DNA of 64,000 bases from an uncultured Neglectibacter sp. (GCA_946554335.1 CAMNSA010000003.1:124001-188000); one strand, 5' to 3'; counted from the stretch's first letter, positions 33,268 through 42,582 are shown. Program-made: numbers and translations. Notes: a model not told the origin generated them from the letters alone.

Positions 33268-35394
33268 ATGATCAGTAAGGACTATCCCCAACGCGTATAC
33301 GCAGGCTGGTTGGGAAAGATTATTGGGATCCGCTGCGGCGCTCCCATTGAGGGCTGGACCTATGAGCGCATCCGCAATGTTTACGGAGAGCTGGACGGCT
33401 ACCCGGTAAGCTACAAAAATTTCGCCGCGGACGATGACAGCAACGGCCCCATCTTTTTTATCCGCTCTCTGGAGGACTGTAAAAGCTTATCGAATTTCTC
33501 CTCTTCCGATGTGGCCCAGGCCCTTCTGAATTACGCCCCCTTTGAACACGGCTTTTTCTGGTGGGGCGGATACGGCATCTCCACAGAGCACACTGCCTAT
33601 TTAAATCTGAGAAACGGGATCCCGGCTCCCAGAAGCGGCAGCATCCGGCAAAACGGCGCCGCCACGGCGGAACAGATCGGCGGGCAGATCTTCATCGACC
33701 CCTGGGGCCTGGTGGCCCCAGGCGACCCGGCGCTTGCCGCGAAGCTTGCCAGGGAGGCCGCCAGCGTCACCCATGACGGCAATGCCGTGTACGGCGGCAT
33801 TTTTATCGCCTGCTGTATCAGCCTCGCCTTTGTGGAAACGGAGATCGACGCCATTTTAGATCGGGCGCTCACCTTTATTCCCAAGGACTGCGAATATGCC
33901 CGGGTGGTAAACTGTGTGCGGGCCTTCCACCGGGAGCACCCGGAAAACTGGCGGGACTGCTTTGCCTATCTCTTTGAAAATTTCGGCTATGACAAATATC
34001 CCGGCAACTGCCATATCATCCCCAACGCCGGGGCCATGATCCTCTCTCTGCTGTACGGGGAAAAGGACTTCGACCAGACGCTGAACATCTGCAATATGTG
34101 CGGCTGGGACACGGACTGCAATGTGGGAAATGTGGGTTGCATCATGGGCGTGCTCACCGGCCTTGAGGGGATCAATTTCCAGAAATGGCGCGCCCCCATT
34201 AACGATTTCCTGGCCTGCTCCGGCGTGGTCCCGTCTCTCAATGCCATGGACATCCCCTATGGAGCCAGCTATTTTGCCCGGCAGGGCTACCGGCTGAAGG
34301 GGGAGGAGCTCCCGAAGGAATGGAAAGCCGCCTTTCCGGAGAATGAAAGCCTGTGTCACTTTGAATATCCCGGCAGCACCCATGCCATCCGGGGACGCTG
34401 CGAGGGGGGAAACTACCATCTGCGAAACACGGACGAGCAGGCGAGGGATGGCAGAAGGAGCCTGAAGATCACCGCCTGTCAAAGCCCCTCCGGCAGAGAA
34501 AGCTTCTTCTACAAGCAGACCTATTACCGCCCGGCGGACTTTGACGACAGCCGGTACGACCCCTCATTTTCTCCCCTTTTCTATCCGGGAGACACCCTTC
34601 ATGCCAGCGTCCGGCTGCTGCCGGCGGAAAACGGCATGATCCCCGCCGTGTCCCTTTACGCGAAAAACGGCGTGACCGGCGAGATCTTCCGGGGATCGAA
34701 GGCGACGGAAGTAAACTGCTGGCACGATCTCTCTCTCAAAATACCGGGAAACCAGACGGGGTATCTTTCCGAGGCAGGCATTATTTTAAGCGGCACGGCG
34801 GGCGGCGGAGCCTCTTCCGATCTCACCGTCTATCTGGATCGGCTTTTCTTTGAAAGCGCTCCAGACTACCGCATCGATTTTTCCTCCGCCGCGCTGGAGC
34901 GGTGGGGAGGACTGCACGACGAGATCCCCCAGTTTACCCGGCTGAAGGGGCACACCTATCTGGACGGAAAATACCTCTCCCTCTCCTGCAGCGATTTCGG
35001 AGAGCTGTATACCGGCCTGCATACCTGGAAGGATGTTTCAGCCTCCTGTACGATAAAGCCGCTGACGGGAGAAGAGCATTTCCTCAATGTGCGGGTCCAG
35101 GGGGCCATGCGCTCCTATGCGGGCGGACTTTCCGCAGAGGGAATGTTGGTGCTCAGGAAAAATCATATGGGCTATACCACCCTGTGCAAAACGCCCTTCC
35201 CCTGGGAGGCGGAAAAGGAGTACGCCCTGGAGCTGAGGGCCCAGGGCAACCGGCTCACCTTGCTGGTAAACGGGAAAGAGGTACTTTCCTATACGGACGA
35301 GAAGGATCCCTTCTTAGTGGGCTGCGTCGGCGTTTCCGTGGAAAAGGGAAGTCATTGCCTCTATCGGGACTTTCAGATCAAGGCTCTTAACTGA
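33268..35394 (+). CDS. ADP-ribosylglycohydrolase family protein with C-terminal concanavalin-like domain
   Basis: 708 residues. The N-terminal half (about 10-360) is an ADP-ribosylglycohydrolase: an acidic magnesium motif at AADDDSNGP and the second one at CGWDTDCNVGNVGCIMG near 283. The C-terminal part (about 370-708) is beta-rich and resembles jelly-roll/laminin-G-like sugar-binding modules (GGLHDE, SFSCSDFGELYTG-type strands). No signal peptide, so cytoplasmic. Ribokinase follows 24 bases later, which suggests the pair cleaves an N- or O-riboside and phosphorylates the freed ribose; that is inference. Similar multi-domain members are uncharacterised. Confidence 0.85.
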   Translation: MISKDYPQRVYAGWLGKIIGIRCGAPIEGWTYERIRNVYGELDGYPVSYKNFAADDDSNGPIFFIRSLEDCKSLSNFSSSDVAQALLNYAPFEHGFFWWGGYGISTEHTAYLNLRNGIPAPRSGSIRQNGAATAEQIGGQIFIDPWGLVAPGDPALAAKLAREAASVTHDGNAVYGGIFIACCISLAFVETEIDAILDRALTFIPKDCEYARVVNCVRAFHREHPENWRDCFAYLFENFGYDKYPGNCHIIPNAGAMILSLLYGEKDFDQTLNICNMCGWDTDCNVGNVGCIMGVLTGLEGINFQKWRAPINDFLACSGVVPSLNAMDIPYGASYFARQGYRLKGEELPKEWKAAFPENESLCHFEYPGSTHAIRGRCEGGNYHLRNTDEQARDGRRSLKITACQSPSGRESFFYKQTYYRPADFDDSRYDPSFSPLFYPGDTLHASVRLLPAENGMIPAVSLYAKNGVTGEIFRGSKATEVNCWHDLSLKIPGNQTGYLSEAGIILSGTAGGGASSDLTVYLDRLFFESAPDYRIDFSSAALERWGGLHDEIPQFTRLKGHTYLDGKYLSLSCSDFGELYTGLHTWKDVSASCTIKPLTGEEHFLNVRVQGAMRSYAGGLSAEGMLVLRKNHMGYTTLCKTPFPWEAEKEYALELRAQGNRLTLLVNGKEVLSYTDEKDPFLVGCVGVSVEKGSHCLYRDFQIKALN

Positions 35395-35418
35395 TACGCA
35401 TCGGAAAGGGATTTTCAG

Positions 35419-36336
35419 ATGAAAAAGATACTGGTGATCGGCAGCTTAAATATGGACTTCGTGCTGGAGGTGGACCATATCCCCGTGGTGGGAGAAACGG
35501 TGCTTTCCAAAAGCCTCCAATTCGTTCCCGGAGGGAAGGGCGCGAATCAGGCCTTCTGTGCCGGAAAGCTGGGCGGGAAGGTGTCCATGCTGGGAGCGGT
35601 AGGCAAGGACCAGCACGGGGACGCTCTGCTCCGGGGCCTCTCCGGGGCGGGGGTAAATATCTCCCCCATCCGGCAGCTTTCCGGGAAAAACACCGGCGTC
35701 GCCCTGATCGGCGTCAACGCCCAGGGAAACAACAGCATTATCATCTCTCAGGGGGCAAACCTGGAGGTGACGCCAAGGGCCATTGACGAGAATATCGCCC
35801 TGCTCACGGAAAGCGATATCGTCGTCTTCCAGCTGGAGATCCCGCTGGAAACCGTTCTCTACGGCGCGAAAAAAGCAAAAGAGCTGGGGAAAACGGTGAT
35901 CCTGGACCCCGCTCCCGCGGTGGAAAACCTCCCCAAAGAGCTTTTTTCCTGCCTGGATATCATCAAACCCAACGAGATCGAATTGGGCACCCTTCTGGGG
36001 GATCCCAACGCCAAGGAGTCCCTCAGCGACTCCTGCCGCCGGTTAAAGGAGCTGGGAGTCAAAAATGTAATCGTCACCCTGGGCGAGGAAGGCGCTTTCC
36101 TGCTGGAGGAGTCCGGAGGAGAGACCCGTTTCCCCGCCGTGTCCTTCGGCCCTGCCGTGGATACCACCGCGGCCGGAGACAGCTTTACCGCCGCTTTAGC
36201 CCTGGGGCTTTCCCAAGGCATGAACTTAAAGGAATCCGTCTCTCTCTCCATTCGGGTGGGAGGCATGGTCGTGACCCGAAAGGGCGCTCAGACCTCTATC
36301 CCCTCCCGGGAAGAGGTATTCGGCCCTTCTCTGTAA
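35419..36336 (+). CDS. rbsK: Ribokinase (PfkB family)
   Basis: 305 residues. Ribokinase signatures: N-terminal IGSLNMDFVLEVDHIP, the sugar-binding GGKGANQAF, and the catalytic DTTAAGDSF with the base aspartate before the anion hole. Phosphorylates ribose to ribose-5-phosphate in the cytoplasm. No ribose transporter lies near; the neighbour is an ADP-ribosylglycohydrolase-like gene, so ribose may come from inside the cell. GGAAAGGGATTTTCAG precedes ATG. Confidence 0.93.
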   Translation: MKKILVIGSLNMDFVLEVDHIPVVGETVLSKSLQFVPGGKGANQAFCAGKLGGKVSMLGAVGKDQHGDALLRGLSGAGVNISPIRQLSGKNTGVALIGVNAQGNNSIIISQGANLEVTPRAIDENIALLTESDIVVFQLEIPLETVLYGAKKAKELGKTVILDPAPAVENLPKELFSCLDIIKPNEIELGTLLGDPNAKESLSDSCRRLKELGVKNVIVTLGEEGAFLLEESGGETRFPAVSFGPAVDTTAAGDSFTAALALGLSQGMNLKESVSLSIRVGGMVVTRKGAQTSIPSREEVFGPSL

Positions 36337-36358
36337 AATTTCGAAGCCATCTTTTGAA

Positions 36359-36393
36359 GGCCCCTGCTTGTTAGACAGGCAGGGGCCGTTTTC
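36359..36393 (+). terminator. Terminator after rbsK
   Basis: GGCCCCTGC / GCAGGGGCC stem with an 11-base loop, then GTTTT. Confidence 0.85.
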
Positions 36394-36400
36394 TCCGCTA

Positions 36401-36429
36401 TTGACTTCCCTTCCCTTTTCCTTTATGCT
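36401..36429 (+). promoter_or_regulatory. Promoter of the nitroreductase gene
   Basis: TTGACT (36401-36406), 17-base pyrimidine-rich spacer, TATGCT (36424-36429). Start site about 40 bases before the ATG. Confidence 0.65.
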
Positions 36430-36475
36430 TTTAGTAAGGCAATTTGTTCCTTTATTTTTTAATGAGGTGATCAGG

Positions 36476-36985
36476 ATGAATGTATGGGACGCAATTCAAA
36501 ACAGAACGAGTATCCGGAAATATAGGCCAGACCCCATCGAGGCAGAAAAGCGGGAAAAAATCGCCGAAGCGTTTCGCCGGGCTCCCTCCGCCAGAAACCA
36601 GCAGACCTGGAAGCTTTTGTGGGTGGAAGACCCCGCGCTGAAGGCTAAGATCCGCGAGGTCTCTCCCGGCCACGCCCCTATGCTGGAGGAAGCCCCCGCC
36701 GTTCTGGTCGCAGTGGGTCTTGAGCAGGAGGAATCTGTGATGACCAATGGCCACCGCCCCGACACAGTCAATCTTTCCATTGCCATGAGCTATGCCATTC
36801 TGGAAGCCTTTGAGCTGGGGCTTGGCACCTGCTGGATGGCCTATTATAAGGAGGAAGAGCTGCGAAACGCTTTAGGCCTTCCGGAAAACACCAGTATCGT
36901 AGCCATTTCTCCCATCGGCTACGGCGCGGAAGAGCCATCCCAGAGGCCCCGGAAACCCTTGGAAGAGGTTTTTGAGGTGCTCTGA
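36476..36985 (+). CDS. Nitroreductase family protein
   Basis: 169 residues, a short FMN-binding nitroreductase. N-terminal IQNRTSIRKYRPDPIE and APSARNQQTWKLLWV match the FMN phosphate-binding region; ELGLGTCWMAYY and ISPIGYGAEEPSQRPRKPLEEV are also family-typical. Likely NAD(P)H-dependent reduction of nitro or quinone compounds. ATG 36476 is chosen because GAGGTGATCAGG lies upstream and because the promoter starts after earlier in-frame codons. Confidence 0.9.
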   Translation: MNVWDAIQNRTSIRKYRPDPIEAEKREKIAEAFRRAPSARNQQTWKLLWVEDPALKAKIREVSPGHAPMLEEAPAVLVAVGLEQEESVMTNGHRPDTVNLSIAMSYAILEAFELGLGTCWMAYYKEEELRNALGLPENTSIVAISPIGYGAEEPSQRPRKPLEEVFEVL

Positions 36986-37028
36986 ATTCCGGTTTTCACC
37001 ACGACAATTAAAGGATTGCCCAAAGGAG

Positions 37029-37064
37029 CGGGCCGCCGGAAAAGAAGGTGTTTCCGGCGGCCCG
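37029..37064 (+). terminator. Terminator after the nitroreductase gene
   Basis: Perfect 14-base stem CGGGCCGCCGGAAA / TTTCCGGCGGCCCG with an eight-base loop, followed by a T-rich stretch. Confidence 0.75.
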
Positions 37065-37126
37065 TCATTTCGCTTTTTCCACAAAAAAACACGCTTTATA
37101 ACAGTAAAATCCTATCTTCTATGGGC

Positions 37127-37155
37127 TTGCACTTTTCCCCTTCCTTGTGTAATAT
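37127..37155 (+). promoter_or_regulatory. Possible promoter of the MATE gene
   Basis: TTGCAC (37127-37132), 17-base spacer, TAATAT (37150-37155). Matches are partial. Confidence 0.35.
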
Positions 37156-37213
37156 GAGAATGTTTCTGTGTGCGATAAAAGAAATTTTCCCAATCAGGAA
37201 GGGGTTTTGATAT

Positions 37214-38563
37214 ATGACTAAGGATATGACCTCCGGCTCGCCCATGCGGCATGTGCTGAGCTTTGCCGCCCCGTTGATATTGGGAAATCTCTTTCAGCAG
37301 CTTTACTCGCTGGTAGATGTGATCATCGTCGGACGGCTTTTGGGGACAAAGGCCTTTGCGGCAGTGGGATCCACCGGGTCTATCAGCTTTCTGCTTATCG
37401 GTTTTTGCTTGGGTATTTGCTCCGGCTTTTCCATCCCTGTCGCGCAGCGCTTCGGGGCGAAGGACTATACGGACATGAAACGGTATGAAGGAAATATCCT
37501 CTGGCTGGGGATGGCTTTTTCCCTTGTGATGGCCACTGCCACCGTGCTTTTGTGCCCCTTTATCCTGCGGTGGATGTCCACCCCGCCGGATATCATCGAC
37601 AACGCCTATCGCTATATCGTGGTCATTTTCGCGGGGATCCCTGCTACCATGTTCTATAACACTCTGGCCGGGCTCCTGCGAGCCGTAGGCGACAGCCGCA
37701 CACCGGTGATCATCCTGACCTGTTCCGCCGTAGTGAATGTGGCCCTAGATCTTCTGTTTGTTCTTTTGATCCCTCTGGGCGTGACAGGCACCGCTTTGGC
37801 CACCATTATTTCTCAGATCATTTCAGGCCTTTCCTGCCTTGTATTCATCTATAAGAAGGTGCCGGCGCTGCATATCTCCAAAGAGTCCATGAAACCTGAA
37901 AAGCGGCATATGCTCAGGCTTTGCGGCATGGGAATTCCCATGGGCCTGCAAACCTCCATCACTGCCATCGGCAATGTGATCTTGCAGACCTCTGTCAACA
38001 CGCTGGGCTCCATCGCGGTGGCCTCCGTAACGGCCGGCTCCAAGATCTTTTTCTTCTTCGACTCCATCACCGGCGCTTTGGGCGTTACCATGTCTACCTA
38101 CGGCGGGCAGAATCTGGGGGCCAACCGGCCGGACCGCATCCGCCAGGGTATGCGCGCGGCTGTGATTTTCGGCTTTTCCTGCGCCATCGCGTCCCTGATC
38201 ATCCTCACGCTATTCGGCCGTCAGCTGCTGCTGCTGTTTGTCGACCCCGCACAGACCCAGGTGATGGATCAGGCATACTTTTATATGATCGCCAACGCCG
38301 CTTTCCTCATCCCTCTGACCTGCGTCAACACCTTCCGCCCGTTGATCCAGGGAATCGGCTTCAGCAAGCGCGCCATGTTTGCCGGCGTTTTTGAGCTGGT
38401 GGCCAGAGGCAGCACCGGCCTTTTTCTGGTTCCCATTTTCGGCTTTCGCGCCGCCTGCTTCGCGGGCCCCCTTGCCTGGCTGATGGCAGATTCGTTCCTG
38501 ATCCCGACCTATTTCTGGGTGATGAAACGCGTGGAGGCCGGCCGCATACCCGGAAAAGCCTAG
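37214..38563 (+). CDS. MATE family efflux transporter
   Basis: 449 residues with twelve predicted helices in two related halves. Begins MTKDMTSGSPMRHVLSFAAP and has LGNLFQQLYSLVDVIIVGRLLG, the standard opening of clostridial MATE proteins; VGDSRTPVIILTCSAVVNV and GLQTSITAIGNVILQ mark the two halves. Exports cationic drugs or metabolites by sodium or proton exchange. Single-gene unit with a terminator at 38575-38615. AAGGGG precedes the ATG. Confidence 0.93.
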   Translation: MTKDMTSGSPMRHVLSFAAPLILGNLFQQLYSLVDVIIVGRLLGTKAFAAVGSTGSISFLLIGFCLGICSGFSIPVAQRFGAKDYTDMKRYEGNILWLGMAFSLVMATATVLLCPFILRWMSTPPDIIDNAYRYIVVIFAGIPATMFYNTLAGLLRAVGDSRTPVIILTCSAVVNVALDLLFVLLIPLGVTGTALATIISQIISGLSCLVFIYKKVPALHISKESMKPEKRHMLRLCGMGIPMGLQTSITAIGNVILQTSVNTLGSIAVASVTAGSKIFFFFDSITGALGVTMSTYGGQNLGANRPDRIRQGMRAAVIFGFSCAIASLIILTLFGRQLLLLFVDPAQTQVMDQAYFYMIANAAFLIPLTCVNTFRPLIQGIGFSKRAMFAGVFELVARGSTGLFLVPIFGFRAACFAGPLAWLMADSFLIPTYFWVMKRVEAGRIPGKA

Positions 38564-38574
38564 GAAAGGTGAAG

Positions 38575-38615
38575 AAAAACAACCTCTCACAAATTTTTGT
38601 GAGAGGTTGTTTTTC
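38575..38615. terminator. Terminator after the MATE gene
   Basis: AAAAACAACCTCTCACAAA pairs with TTTGTGAGAGGTTGTTTTT; T-run on the plus strand, and A/T symmetric enough to work from either side for the convergent oxidoreductase gene. Confidence 0.85.
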
Positions 38616-38665
38616 TTTTGCCTTCAGTACCTATCCCGTGACCAGCCGGTTTCAAGGGCCGCCCT

Positions 38666-39733
38666 TCAACCATGAAGCGTTTCCGGCCCTTTCCCGTCTT
38701 TGGATCGGCACATTTCCGAAGCCGCCTCCAGAATTTTTTCCGCCTGCCTGGCAAAATCCAGCGTATGCTCCAGAGGGATCAGGTCACTTTCTGTTTTTCC
38801 GGCGTGAAACAGCTGTGTGAAATGGGCGATCTCATGGACGAAGCCGTCCTCTTCCTCCGTTTCCTCATAGCTGTCCAGCAGCTTTCCCGAAAAGTCGTAC
38901 AGCTCGCATTTCCGGCTGCCCGTAAAGCGGTATTGCTTGATATACCCTGTATCGCCGCTGATGGTGGCGGTGTTATCCGTAAAGGCTGTAATAGAGGTCG
39001 CGCAGTCTGCAATGGCGCCCGGATAGCTTAGCGTCATCACTGCAATGGTATCCACTCCCGCCTCTGACATCTGTACGGTATAGTTCACCTTTTCCGGCGG
39101 GCCGTCCATGATACCGGTGACATACTCATAGGGGTACACCCCCATGTCCAACATCGCTCCGCCTCCCAACGCAGGATCCCACAGTCGGTTTTTCTTCGTG
39201 TCTTCTGTATAAGGCAGCATAAAGCTGGCCGCTGCGCGAATCAGGCGGATATGGCCGATCCTTCCTTCCCGGATCCATTCCTTCACCTTCAAATAGGCAG
39301 GCATGGTGCGCGTCCAAAAGCCCTCCATGACCAGCACCCGGCTCTTTCGGGCCAGCGCGATCGTTTCAGCCGCCTCTTTCCCGTTGGTAAAGAAAGGCTT
39401 CTCACTGAGCACCGCTTTTCCCGCCCGGATACACGCCTGCGCGATTCCGGCGTGGGTCGTATGTACGGTGGCAATATAGACCGCCTGGATCTCTTCGTCC
39501 TCCAGGAGAGACTGGTAGTCCCCATAGGCTTTGGGGATCCCGTGCTCTTTTGCAAAGGCCTCTGCCCGGCCGGATTCCCTGGCGGCACAGGCAGCCAGCA
39601 CCGCTTCCGGAGACCTTTTCAGCGCCTTGGAAAACCTGACGGCGATTTTCCCGCACCCGATGATACCGAATTTCACCGGTTCCCTGTAGTTTCCCTTCTG
39701 TGAGCTCCCTGTCAGGGCCATCTGCTCTGTCAT
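38666..39733 (-). CDS. Gfo/Idh/MocA family oxidoreductase
   Basis: 355 residues. Rossmann start FGIIGCGKIAVRFSKAL near residue 22, the conserved EKP motif (LSEKPFF near 108) and the C-terminal Gfo/Idh alpha-beta domain with GGGAMLDMGVYPYEY. Likely an NAD(P)-dependent sugar or trans-dihydrodiol-type dehydrogenase; substrate unknown. AAAGGAAG lies upstream of ATG. It is downstream of pgm, separated by a terminator. Confidence 0.9.
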   Translation of the reverse strand: MTEQMALTGSSQKGNYREPVKFGIIGCGKIAVRFSKALKRSPEAVLAACAARESGRAEAFAKEHGIPKAYGDYQSLLEDEEIQAVYIATVHTTHAGIAQACIRAGKAVLSEKPFFTNGKEAAETIALARKSRVLVMEGFWTRTMPAYLKVKEWIREGRIGHIRLIRAAASFMLPYTEDTKKNRLWDPALGGGAMLDMGVYPYEYVTGIMDGPPEKVNYTVQMSEAGVDTIAVMTLSYPGAIADCATSITAFTDNTATISGDTGYIKQYRFTGSRKCELYDFSGKLLDSYEETEEEDGFVHEIAHFTQLFHAGKTESDLIPLEHTLDFARQAEKILEAASEMCRSKDGKGPETLHG

Positions 39734-39768
39734 ATCCGTTCTTCCTTTCCTGTTTCGTTTTCAAAGCC

Positions 39769-39804
39769 AAAAAACTGCCTCTGCCGAAAGCCTTCGGCAG
39801 AGGC
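39769..39804 (-). terminator. Terminator of pgm
   Basis: On the minus strand GCCTCTGCCGAA / TTCGGCAGAGGC with a four-base loop, then AGTTTTTT. Confidence 0.85.
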
Positions 39805-39833
39805 GTTCCTTCTATTGTTCCTTCACAGCAGGC

Positions 39834-41528
39834 TCAAAGCCCCAGCAAACCGGGCGCCGCTTCCTTCATCCTTGCGATGACAGCGTCGCTCTCTGCCCTG
39901 GTCTTTCCCTTGCCGGAGAGGTAAATCTTGATTTTCGGCTCAGTGCCGGAGGGCCGCACGATCAGCTTACAGCCGTTTTCCAAACGGTATTCCAGCACAT
40001 TGGACTTGGGCAGGTCGATCTTGCCCTCCTTGTCCCCGTAGGAAACAGATTCCAGATAATCGCTGCGCCCGATCACCCTTGCGCCGGCAATTTCAACGGG
40101 CGGATCCTTCCTCAGGGCGTCCATCATGGCGTTCATGGCCTTCATGCCGTCCTCTCCCTCAAAGGAGAAGTTGCACAGGTCGTTCTTGTAATACCCGTAT
40201 TTCTCATACAGGGCGTTGATAGCGTCTACCAGCGTCATGCCCTTCTCCTTGTAATAGGAGGCCATTTCGCAGATGAGCATACTGCCGTCCACCGCGTCTT
40301 TATCCCGCACATAGCCTCCGGAGAGATAGCCGTAGCTCTCTTCAAAGCCCAAAAGATACCGGTCCTCCTCGCCCTTTTCCTCCAGCTCAGCGATGATATC
40401 GCCGATATACTTAAAGCCGGTGAGGCATCTTCTCAAGGTAATACCGAAATCCTTCGCGATGGGATCCACCATGTCCGTGCTGACGATAGTGGTGACAGCC
40501 ACGGGATCCTTAGGCAGCTTTCCCTGCTCCTTTTTCGCCTTCGCGATAAAGTCCAGCAGCAGAATTCCCACTTCGTTTCCCGTCATCAGCTGGAATTCGC
40601 CCTTTTGGTTTACCGCGATGCCAACCCGGTCGCAGTCCGGGTCTGTGGCCAAAAGCAAATCGGGCTGCACCTTTTCGCACAGCTCCAGTCCCTTTTGAAG
40701 CGCTTCCCGGATCTCCGGGTTGGGATAGGGGCAGGTGGGGAAGTTCCCGTCCGGCTCGCTCTGCTCCGGCACAATGGTGACATCCTTTACGCCGATCTTC
40801 TCTAAAATACGGGTTACACACATTTTTCCGCTTCCATTTAAGGGCGTGTAAACCAGCTTCAGGTTTCCGGCGTTGCCGCGGATGCTCTCCCTGTAGACGC
40901 TGTCGATAAAAGCGGTGACCGTCTCCTCGCCGATATACTCAATCAGGCCCTTTTCCATGCCCTCTTTAAAATCAATTTTTTTGATATCGGCAAAAATATC
41001 CAGAGAGTTGATCTCCCGCATAATGCCGTCAGCCATATCGGCAGTCACCTGACAGCCGTCGCTGCCATAGGCCTTATAGCCGTTATATTTGGCGGGGTTG
41101 TGACTGGCAGTGACGCAGATGCCCGCGTCACAGTGCAGATGGCGCACCGCGAAGGAGAGGGCAGGAGTGGGCATCAGCTGGGGATAGAGGTAGGCCTTGA
41201 TCCCGTTGGCCGCCAAAACCGCCGCGGACTGCTGGGAAAACAGCACGCCCTTATTCCGGCTGTCGTGGGCAATGGCCACTGCCTGAGGCTTCCCGTTTGC
41301 GTGCTTCAGAAGATAATTCGCCAGACCCTGGGTTGCCTTGCGCACCGTGTAAACATTCATCCGGTTGGTGCCCGCGCCGATCACGCCTCGGAGGCCCCCT
41401 GTGCCAAACTCCAGATCCCGGTAAAACCGGTCGTTGATCTCTTCCGGCTGGTCCTTCACCGCCAGAAGCTCATCTGTCAGGTCCTGATCGTCCAGGTCCT
41501 CTTTCAGCCATCTTTCATATTCCGTCAT
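39834..41528 (-). CDS. Phosphoglucomutase / phosphomannomutase
   Basis: 564 residues, alpha-D-phosphohexomutase superfamily, PgcA-like. The phosphoserine loop TASHNPAKYNGYKAYGSDG, metal loop ATDPDCDRVG and sugar loop GFEESYGYLSG are all present, with the C-terminal phosphate-binding RPSGTEPKIKIY. Interconverts glucose-1- and glucose-6-phosphate, feeding cell envelope sugars and glycogen. The start ATG 41528 has AAAGGGG upstream; the longer frame adds unrelated residues. Terminated by the hairpin at 39769-39804. Confidence 0.94.
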   Translation of the reverse strand: MTEYERWLKEDLDDQDLTDELLAVKDQPEEINDRFYRDLEFGTGGLRGVIGAGTNRMNVYTVRKATQGLANYLLKHANGKPQAVAIAHDSRNKGVLFSQQSAAVLAANGIKAYLYPQLMPTPALSFAVRHLHCDAGICVTASHNPAKYNGYKAYGSDGCQVTADMADGIMREINSLDIFADIKKIDFKEGMEKGLIEYIGEETVTAFIDSVYRESIRGNAGNLKLVYTPLNGSGKMCVTRILEKIGVKDVTIVPEQSEPDGNFPTCPYPNPEIREALQKGLELCEKVQPDLLLATDPDCDRVGIAVNQKGEFQLMTGNEVGILLLDFIAKAKKEQGKLPKDPVAVTTIVSTDMVDPIAKDFGITLRRCLTGFKYIGDIIAELEEKGEEDRYLLGFEESYGYLSGGYVRDKDAVDGSMLICEMASYYKEKGMTLVDAINALYEKYGYYKNDLCNFSFEGEDGMKAMNAMMDALRKDPPVEIAGARVIGRSDYLESVSYGDKEGKIDLPKSNVLEYRLENGCKLIVRPSGTEPKIKIYLSGKGKTRAESDAVIARMKEAAPGLLGL

Positions 41529-41638
41529 GCTAGATCGTCCCCTTTGAAATAATAAAGTAAGATCCCCGGTATTTTGCTGAATTTTACAAGAAAAGATTAC
41601 CATTTTTAGGAATGAATGTCAACTCGAAATCCCTCGAA

Positions 41639-42106
41639 TCAGGGCAGCTTCACAATATTTGTTACGATCCCCTGAGGGGTGATATCCACCGTGCCGAAGC
41701 TTGCCTGCCAGCCGCTCAAGGAGCCGGGATTTAAAAGATACAGCCCGTCCTCGTAATCGCACAGCGCCTGATGGGTATGCCCGAACAGCAAGATCTGCAC
41801 GCCCTGCTCTCTGGCGGCGCAGGTCACGGTATAGAGCCCGCTTTTTACCCCGAACAGATGGCCGTGGGTGAAAAACAGCTTCTTGTCCTTAGCCATATAT
41901 TCTCCGATATAGGGCAGAGAAGAGCCCCAGTCGCAGTTTCCCCGGACCTGTAAAAACATTTTTTCCGGGAAGTCGGTTTTTACTCTGTTCGCTTCCTCTT
42001 CCCCGTCCCCCAGATGGATAACGAGCTCCGCCTGAGGCTGAGACAGCACCGCTCTTCTGAGATTTGCCTCATTTCCATGGGTATCCGAAACCACTAAAAT
42101 TCTCAT
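41639..42106 (-). CDS. YfcE/MJ0936-type metallophosphoesterase
   Basis: 155 residues. Complete metallophosphoesterase motifs: VSDTHGN, HLGDGE, RGNCDWG, THGHLFG, FGHTHQA. Small stand-alone phosphodiesterases of this kind act on artificial phosphodiesters or nucleotides; physiological substrate unknown. In Firmicutes the gene often follows rph-rdgB, but here it lies alone between pgm and an AT-rich gap, with a weak promoter at 42142-42170. Confidence 0.92.
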   Translation of the reverse strand: MRILVVSDTHGNEANLRRAVLSQPQAELVIHLGDGEEEANRVKTDFPEKMFLQVRGNCDWGSSLPYIGEYMAKDKKLFFTHGHLFGVKSGLYTVTCAAREQGVQILLFGHTHQALCDYEDGLYLLNPGSLSGWQASFGTVDITPQGIVTNIVKLP

Positions 42107-42141
42107 CCGCTCTTCTCCGCTTCCCCGTTTTATTTATAAAA

Positions 42142-42170
42142 AGAGTATCATTTTACATGGTCCCCGTCAA
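42142..42170 (-). promoter_or_regulatory. Possible promoter of the phosphoesterase gene
   Basis: On the minus strand: TTGACG (42170-42165), 17-base spacer, TACTCT (42147-42142). Confidence 0.35.
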
Positions 42171-42293
42171 CTTGTTTTTTCATTTTGGCTTCTCTGCCCT
42201 GATAAAAAGGAGAGTTCTCTTTTTCTCATTCTATGGCGGGCAGTTTTTCTTCAAAAAACTCTGTGCAAACTGCGTTTCAGGTATTTTTTATTG

Positions 42294-42329
42294 GATTTTA
42301 CTATTCTTTCTGATTTTACTATTCTTTCT
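42294..42329. repeat. 18-base tandem duplication
   Basis: Two exact, adjacent copies of GATTTTACTATTCTTTCT. Confidence 0.9.
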
Positions 42330-42343
42330 TTGGAAGAAGATAA

Positions 42344-42377
42344 GCGTGCTGATGTAAATCAGCACGCCTATTTGTTT
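42344..42377 (+). terminator. Orphan hairpin with T-run
   Basis: GCGTGCTGAT / ATCAGCACGC, ten perfect pairs with a GTAA loop, then TATTTGTTTTT. No annotated plus-strand gene lies upstream of it. Confidence 0.6.
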
Positions 42378-42582
42378 TTAATATTTCGTCTCTGCGCATT
42401 TTCAGTTTCTCCAAAATGGTTTTAAGCGTCTGTCCATCTTCCATGGTATCCTGCTTCCGGTTTTACCCTTATTGCGTTTGTCCCTTTGATCAAAAATTCC
42501 GATTTTACCAGGGGCGTCCTGAATCATTTTTCTTTTTTCCGCATAGGATGAAGTACGTAACAGAGAGTGAGGGAATGACCTT

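Larger units (their letters stand above)
42107..42582. other. 476-base AT-rich gap with an orphan plus-strand terminator
   Basis: It contains the phosphoesterase promoter (minus strand), an 18-base exact tandem duplication at 42294-42329, and a perfect hairpin with T-run (42344-42377) on the plus strand that has no plus-strand gene before it. A minus-strand ORF here runs into the next gene and has no binding site. A small RNA is possible but no clear promoter was found. Confidence 0.45.
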
